The position numbers and the translations under genes are program-made. A stretch of DNA of 64,000 nt from Endomychus coccineus (lineage: Eukaryota > Arthropoda > Insecta > Coleoptera > Endomychidae): NCBI GenBank assembly GCA_958510875.1, contig OY294067.1, forward strand, positions 99,678,010 to 99,742,009. Direction: 5' to 3'. Below the pieces are notes generated by a model. That model worked only from the letters and a program-made list of their open reading frames with translations, was not told the DNA's origin and made no database searches. Positions 59,259-64,000 of the stretch are shown here, piece after piece (position 1 is the first letter of the stretch; each line of letters opens with the position of its first letter).

Positions 59259-60200
59259 CTAGTTATTTTGTGTTGAAGTTGTTTGTATGAGCAGTACTTC
59301 ACCCCAAACCATATCTATTACACATCTTAGGTGGGTATGGAATACTGTTTTTATTTGTACCCCGTTTAATATTTGCTTTAAACAATATTCAAATGTGTAT
59401 ACGGATGATCTTATTCTATTATCAAGTGTGTTGCAGTGAATGATCTCATGTGTTGATCTATATAGATTTAACGATATTCTCAAGGCGGATAGTGTACATA
59501 TTATCATTCATATTTAATACTGGTCTATTAAAGTTTGGTAAATGGGTTCTATAGCTTGCGAATGGGGCGGAAATGATTTTTTCGATATTAATTGTCACTA
59601 ATTTATGCTCCAGCCAATTTTGAATTTTCATTAACCTCTGCACAGTTTTCAGCTGTGTATATTCCATGTTATCAGGTCGGCGACAAATTCTAGGTGAACT
59701 AAGTTATTTAAGTATATGGCAAAGACACTTGGACCCAGTATTGTTTCGTCTGGTGTCTCATATCTAATTATTGGAGTACTGAGCTGTATTCCTTATTTAC
59801 CACTTGCTGTCTATGTGTTATAGAATTTGTTAGTAGTGATAATGGTACGTCTTTCAACTTCCTCGAGAGTTGCTAGTAGTTATCAATGACTAATTGTACC
59901 AGACGCTTCTTTGAAATCTATGAAGGCGAAGTGAGGAAACTTATTGCGTGCGTTAATGTTTGAGAGAAATAATTTTGAGTTTTTTTTCAATGAATTCAAT
60001 TTGTATATTCTTCAAGGGAGACTCGAATATTTTGCTGATGTTTTTTTGCGGGCGATATAGGTCTGTAATTACTTCAGTTTTATATTTGGACTTGTGAATA
60101 GACTTTGTAGCTGTAACTTTAGAAGTGCTTGGAAATTCACCTTTAATTAAAATCTTATCAATCATCAACGCTAATGGTTCTGAGATGTATAGTTACAGAT
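59259..60200 (-). pseudogene. LINE reverse transcriptase remnant
   Basis: Minus-strand pieces in RT order are as follows. KSKYKTEVITDLYRPQKNISKIFE (60080-60000) resembles YRPISxLxxxSKxFE. FPHFAFIDFKEASGTISH (about 59940-59885) is the DFxKAFDxVxH motif with the first catalytic Asp. ETILGPSVFAIYLNNLVHLE (59745-59690) matches GxxLGPxLFxIYINDL. A degraded FVADL stands where FADDT belongs, then LMKIQNWLEHKLVTINIEK (59640-59580) matches WxxxNxLxLNxxK. The section 59507-59259 is post-RT. Stops and frameshifts occur throughout. It lies directly upstream of the Penelope-like fragment but is not part of it, since these motifs are LINE-type. Confidence 0.72.
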
Positions 60201-61249
60201 ATTTTATTAATTGCTCTAGTTTGAATTCCGTCCAGGCTCAATTCATTAGCGTTTCGATATTTGGATACAGGCGTTGGTATTGATAAGTCGATATATACAT
60301 ATGTGTCTATTTGATTGACTCTTTTTTCTGAAAGAAGAATTTATTAAATCCATATGTAATCTCGATATTTTTGTCTAATATATTTTGTTCGCATATTAAT
60401 ATGTGTTTATTGAGATTTCTAACTGTTATTTTCTGGCAATTTCCCTTGTAAGAATAAGTATTATTACAAAGTGAATGATTTAGTTGGAGAATTTTTTATA
60501 ATAGTTTCGTTCAGTTCTTCTTCCAATATGTTTTTCACTTCTAAATTGTCAAGATTTCGGAATAAAATCAATAGAACAGACGACAGTTTGTGTCTTGTAT
60601 GACAGATTTGATTAATTCACTCCTTGCGTTTTATGTTTCTTGAATTGATTTCAGATTTTATTGATTTTTATAAATTTATTTGTTGTGTCCGATGTTTCTT
60701 TTGTTTGTATAGTTCCGCCCAATTCACCGTTGATATACCTATTTTATTTTAAATTGCTGTAATATTAAAAAAATGTAACGGCTGAATATTCTTTTGAAAA
60801 TTAGAGAACAATATGATGTAAGAAAGTAATATTTTGGCATAAAGTAACTTTTAGAATATCAACCTGTTGATGAGTTGGTGACAATATTTACTCCTCTATT
60901 TCTTACTTCACTGGACTAATAGATATTTACGATATAAGTGGGATATGAGATTCTTTGAAGTACGAATTGTGCGTACGTTAATAAAGCGTTATCACACGTT
61001 TATTGTGCAGATTTTATCTACGCCTGTTCAATGTGAAAATAAGCAGTTATTATTATGATATAAAATTTGTCATGATTTATTGGAAAAACTAGAACATTGA
61101 AACTAATAATTGAGGTGGAGCTTTTGAAAATTGGATGGAAACTCATGGTAACAGCAATACTGCACTTGTGATCCATCTAAATTTGATTGATTAAAAATCA
61201 GTTAGATAAGAAAAACGCATACGGTAATAACCTCCTTATTTCGCTTAAA
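60201..61249. other. AT-rich DNA, no gene
   Basis: No supportable feature. Confidence 0.4.
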
Positions 61250-61429
61250 ATGAGTGATATAAGAAGTTCTTATCCCATGGGTGTAGATACATATTTTTTA
61301 TTAGTTTTTTTAATTCTCTGTTCTTTGTTACTTGAGAAAGTAGCAACATTTTATGGAGCAGAAACTAACGTTGTTGTGGATATTTTCTTCCGTAACAAAA
61401 GTCCACAAGAAGATATTTTCGCAATTTGA
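61250..61429 (+). CDS. Small unidentified ORF with a hydrophobic segment
   Basis: ATG at 61250 opens a 59-codon frame: MSDIRSSYPMGVDTYFLLVF, then a hydrophobic stretch to about residue 29, then EKVATFYGAETNVVVDIFFR and a stop at 61427-61429. It could be a single-pass membrane peptide or an exon. AT bias alone can produce such hydrophobic runs, and nothing in the flanks supports expression. Confidence 0.15.
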   Translation: MSDIRSSYPMGVDTYFLLVFLILCSLLLEKVATFYGAETNVVVDIFFRNKSPQEDIFAI

Positions 61430-61615
61430 TTTGTAGTTTAATCGTTGATCAATCAATGGTTCAATGTATCAGTCTAAAAGTGGCGAAAGGAGTCCATGCT
61501 ATTTATAGGTTTACTTTCTGGGACAAGTTGTTGTAATTTTATATTAAAAACAAATATAGCGCAAAAACTATAAAATTGAAATTCAAACAAATAGATCACA
61601 ATGTTAATAACAAAA

Positions 61616-61804
61616 TTATAATAATTCTTCAACTTTCTGGCCGTTTTCTTGCAAGTGCCATCTACACCTTTTCTCACTGGAAAACGTGTCTTTCGGAATG
61701 ACTCTAGTATCAATTCTCGGTATTAGATCTTCAGTTTCGACCATGGTTTCGTACACAACAAATTTCATGTAACCCGAGATAAAAAAAAACAGATAGGGCT
61801 CCAC
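61616..61804 (-). pseudogene. mariner/IS630-type transposase C-terminal remnant
   Basis: The minus strand reads GYMKFVVYETMVETEDLIPR, then CRWHLQENGQKVEELL. In this family the corresponding text is LWGYMKxxVYxTPVxTxEDLxxRI and CxxxNGxxFExLL. The preceding residues (EPYLFFFIS) are a decayed PDLxPxDFFLW, so catalytic Asp 3 is lost. Only the last 60 codons remain. The subfamily differs again from the other mariner pieces. Confidence 0.65.
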
Positions 61805-61886
61805 TCAATTTCTTGGTGAAACATATGGTTCAATCTATCTTCAACCATACACACCCAAACATGACTGTTTCTGGAATTATAGTAAA

Positions 61887-62053
61887 CTAGGCGTATCCCG
61901 TCCGACTCGGCTTGCTAACCGTTCCAGTGACAGTTACGGCGACCTGGGTGTCTGCCACCCGTCATGCATCTCAGTGTTGACAAATAGGCATACCCCGGTT
62001 TTCGGCGACCTAGCGATCTACCATCTGACATACATTTCAGTATTGACAGCTAC
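61887..62053. repeat. GC-richer tandem duplication, period about 98 bp
   Basis: CGGCGACCTGGGTGTCTGCC (about 61934) and CGGCGACCTAGCGATCTACC (about 62019) start two parallel blocks. These continue CATCTCAGTGTTGACA and CATTTCAGTATTGACA. Preceding GGCGTATCCCG and GGCATACCCCG also correspond. Two and a bit degenerate units in an AT-rich setting. Confidence 0.6.
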
Positions 62054-62423
62054 ACGCGAATTTCCCTGACTTTCAATGGTCCATCATGGCCAAATGACAT
62101 AACTTTTTCAATAGTCGGCTACGCTATCAATATATAGATTTAGATATAATAGAATAAAACACTTTCACTTTGTTTTTTATTATATCAATGAAGCTAATGG
62201 CTTCCACCATTGAATATAGATTTAGCTTCGTCGCTATAGAATACTTATTGTGGGAAAATTGAACGGCGACACATTTGGATAATTAAAACAGTTTGAAAAC
62301 TCTATACTGGAAAATCTCTGGACTCTAATACTTGTACTCTGGTGAAATTGTACGTATTGAAATACTTTCTTTACATACAGTAGAATTGTATGATGATGAC
62401 CTTTCAGAAATATTATATAATAT

Positions 62424-63210
62424 TTTACAGGGTCGATCATAAAATCCTTTTTGCAAAATTGAAGAGTCAGAGCTTTTATGGAAAGTGATTTAGAATGTAG
62501 AACGCAGAGAGTGAAAATTTCGGAGGCTGGACTAAATCTCATATCTGGGGTATTGTCACTACAAATGGGAGATCCTCAAGGCTACATAATTAGCCTATTT
62601 TCGTTTCTAATCTATATTAATGATCTACCACGAGCTGATGATAATAAGCTACTTATCAATTATGCAGATGATAGTAACATTGAAGTATCTGCAAATGACC
62701 TTTGCCTTCCCGAAACAGAAATTGCCTCTGCGCTCTCAAGTATTGAACATTGGTGTATAAATGACAAACTCACATTGAACAAAAGTAAGACAAACTGCAT
62801 CATCTTTACGTCAAGCCATAGTAGACTGCAAATTCCAGAAACATTAAATTTAAATAATTACATTTTGGAAATGAAGGATTATTTAAAATGTCTTGGAATA
62901 AATGTAGATGAAAATTTCAACTGGTGTAAAGAAATCGAATAACGAAGTAAAATGCTGAGTTCCATCATTTATAGTTTACGTGTCATGAAACCACAACTTG
63001 AGGAAAATACATTAAAAGTTGTTTATTATGCCAACTTTCAATCTCTGTTGAGTTTTGGGGTAACAGCTACCAGGTTGATATGATATTCAGGCAGCAAAGA
63101 AGAGCAATACGAATAATCTTTGGATTAGGGTATAAGCTTAGTTGCTGAGTTTTTTTCGAAAATAACAACTTGCTAACTGTTATTGGAATATAAATTTGTC
63201 AATCCTTTTT
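62424..63210 (+). pseudogene. LINE reverse transcriptase remnant (YADD)
   Basis: It begins at about 62424 with RVDHKILFAKLKSQ, the VDHxxLxxKL block after catalytic Asp 1. The frame 62478-62942 gives LQMGDPQGYIISLFSFLIYI NDLP (normally GVPQGSxLGPLLFLIYINDLP), INYADDSNIEV with both catalytic Asp residues, and WCINDKLTLNKSKTNCIIF. A TAA at 62940-62942 stops it. The same frame then resumes with RSKMLSSIIYSLRVMKPQLE and the decayed YYAxFxSxLSFG block to about 63200. Endonuclease and N-terminal RT are missing. The family differs from the FADDT element at 48.9 kb. Confidence 0.82.
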
Positions 63211-63477
63211 TTTTTATTCTCAAACATCGAAGATTCTTTACAGATTTCAAAAAATCTCCCAATTACAATACACGTAATATTCCATATATACAGGATGGTC
63301 CAGTTTCGAAAGCGGAAACTTCACAGGTAGACAGATAACTACAAAATAATATCAGTTTGTGCGATAAACTATATTCGAAAAATGCTTCATTACATAGATA
63401 CAGGGTGTCAAAATTTTTATAAAAATATCCAGATTTAATAATATTTTTAAAAGTACTTTAGATATTTAAAGGAAATT

Positions 63478-63595
63478 TGCCATATTATTTTACTTCCACC
63501 AGTGGCGTGCTTACAGATACATCTTCGATTATTTTTCATAAGAAATATGGTACGCCACTGATTTTTTTAGAAGTAAAAATTAAATCCTTGTTCAA
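63478..63595. repeat. Small palindromic MITE-like element
   Basis: CCAGTGGCGTGCTTAC (63500) and GTACGCCACTGAT (about 63550) are inverted. Outer TTTTACTTC and GAAGTAAAAAT extend the pairing across about 110 bp. Upstream, 63290-63420 holds isolated mariner-like end motifs (TACAGGATGGTCC, TACAGGGTGTC). Confidence 0.55.
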
Positions 63596-63842
63596 TTTAC
63601 AACAAAAAAGAGCTCCTTACTTTTTTTCGTTTGACACATCGTTTGCCAGTAAAAAATTAAAATTCTTTATGCAACTGGAATTCAGACAAATTTCAATCTG
63701 TCGTAGTAGGCCATTAAAAAACAACTACTACTGTAAATGTTCTTTCATTCTATTATGACAGTTGATTGAATTGTGTCATGTAATTTAATTTCGAGTTATT
63801 GTTAATATTGTTATTAGTGTTGCGCAAGTATTAATCTGAAAA

Positions 63843-64000
63843 ATACTTTTTTCTAACAACGAATACGCAGATATTCATTTTTGCTAAGGATTTTGTGATG
63901 GAAATCCAGAAGCAGCAGTTCGTGAATATCGTAGACGCTATCCAAATAGAAAAGGTCTAGATGGTCGCGTTTTCATCAGAACACATCAGAATTTTCGTAA
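63843..64000 (+). pseudogene. mariner/IS630-type transposase N-terminus, runs off window
   Basis: The plus strand reads LFSNNEYADIHFC, a TAA, then GFCDGNPEAAVREYRRRYPN and RKGLDGRVFIRTHQNFR to the window edge. This is the N-terminal helix-turn-helix of insect IS630/mariner transposases (xxDIHFxYGxCxGNAxxAxREYxxRYPNRxxPxxRxF). ATA occupies the expected start codon and the TAA replaces a Val-Tyr pair, so the copy looks dead already. The rest lies beyond position 64000. Confidence 0.78.

Overview
The window looks like nuclear DNA from an arthropod, most probably an insect. It is AT-rich with introns, and it carries the repeat spectrum typical of insect genomes: mariner/IS630-type, Tc1, MULE and hAT-like DNA transposons, Jockey/I-like, CR1-like and R2-like LINEs, a Penelope-like element, a Helitron end and a tRNA-derived SINE. 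A beetle is a reasonable guess from the style of the LINE and mariner proteins, but that is inference. There are no bacterial operons, rRNA genes, CRISPR arrays or intact tRNA genes.

Host coding content is very thin. The best host exon is at 20292-20407 (+): a short N-terminus, a P-loop of Ras-like small GTPases (GQSGIGKT), a plausible acceptor and a consensus GTGAGT donor. A THAP zinc-finger-like piece lies at 30649-30864 (-), and a possible secreted-protein first exon at 51478-51660 (-). Everything else with recognisable protein similarity is transposon-derived, and nearly all of it is broken.

Layout. 0-9 kb: Helitron C-terminus with an endonuclease domain, Tc1 remnant, three LINE fragments, a 760-bp mariner MITE. 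10-20 kb: old interspersed repeats, a 0.9-kb snapback palindrome, LINE and mariner remnants. 20-24 kb: a hammerhead-bearing Penelope LTR fragment directly in front of the GTPase exon, then intron-like DNA. 24-26 kb and 38-40 kb: two copies of one mariner-type transposon in opposite orientation, both with about 0.6-kb terminal inverted repeats that contain the transposase start codon. 27.6-28.8 kb: a nested 1.2-kb palindrome. 30-35.4 kb: THAP exon, hAT-like element with a perfect 8-bp target duplication, LTR-retrotransposon integrase, possible recombinase fragment, R2-like LINE. 42-47 kb: a MULE with CGACGA-rich ends and introns, a long (TA)n run, and a 2-kb inverted-repeat element around an unidentified ORF. 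47-51 kb: SINE, the best preserved LINE ORF, an RNase H remnant. 54-64 kb: repeats, several mariner remnants, tandem Penelope 3' ends with a GIY-YIG remnant, two more LINE RT remnants and a mariner N-terminus running off the end.

Nothing here acts as a pathway. The window records repeated transposition, nested insertion and decay. The most notable structures are the long-TIR mariner pair with complementary catalytic lesions, the hammerhead-like motifs, and three kilobase-scale palindromes that would fold into long double-stranded RNA if transcribed.
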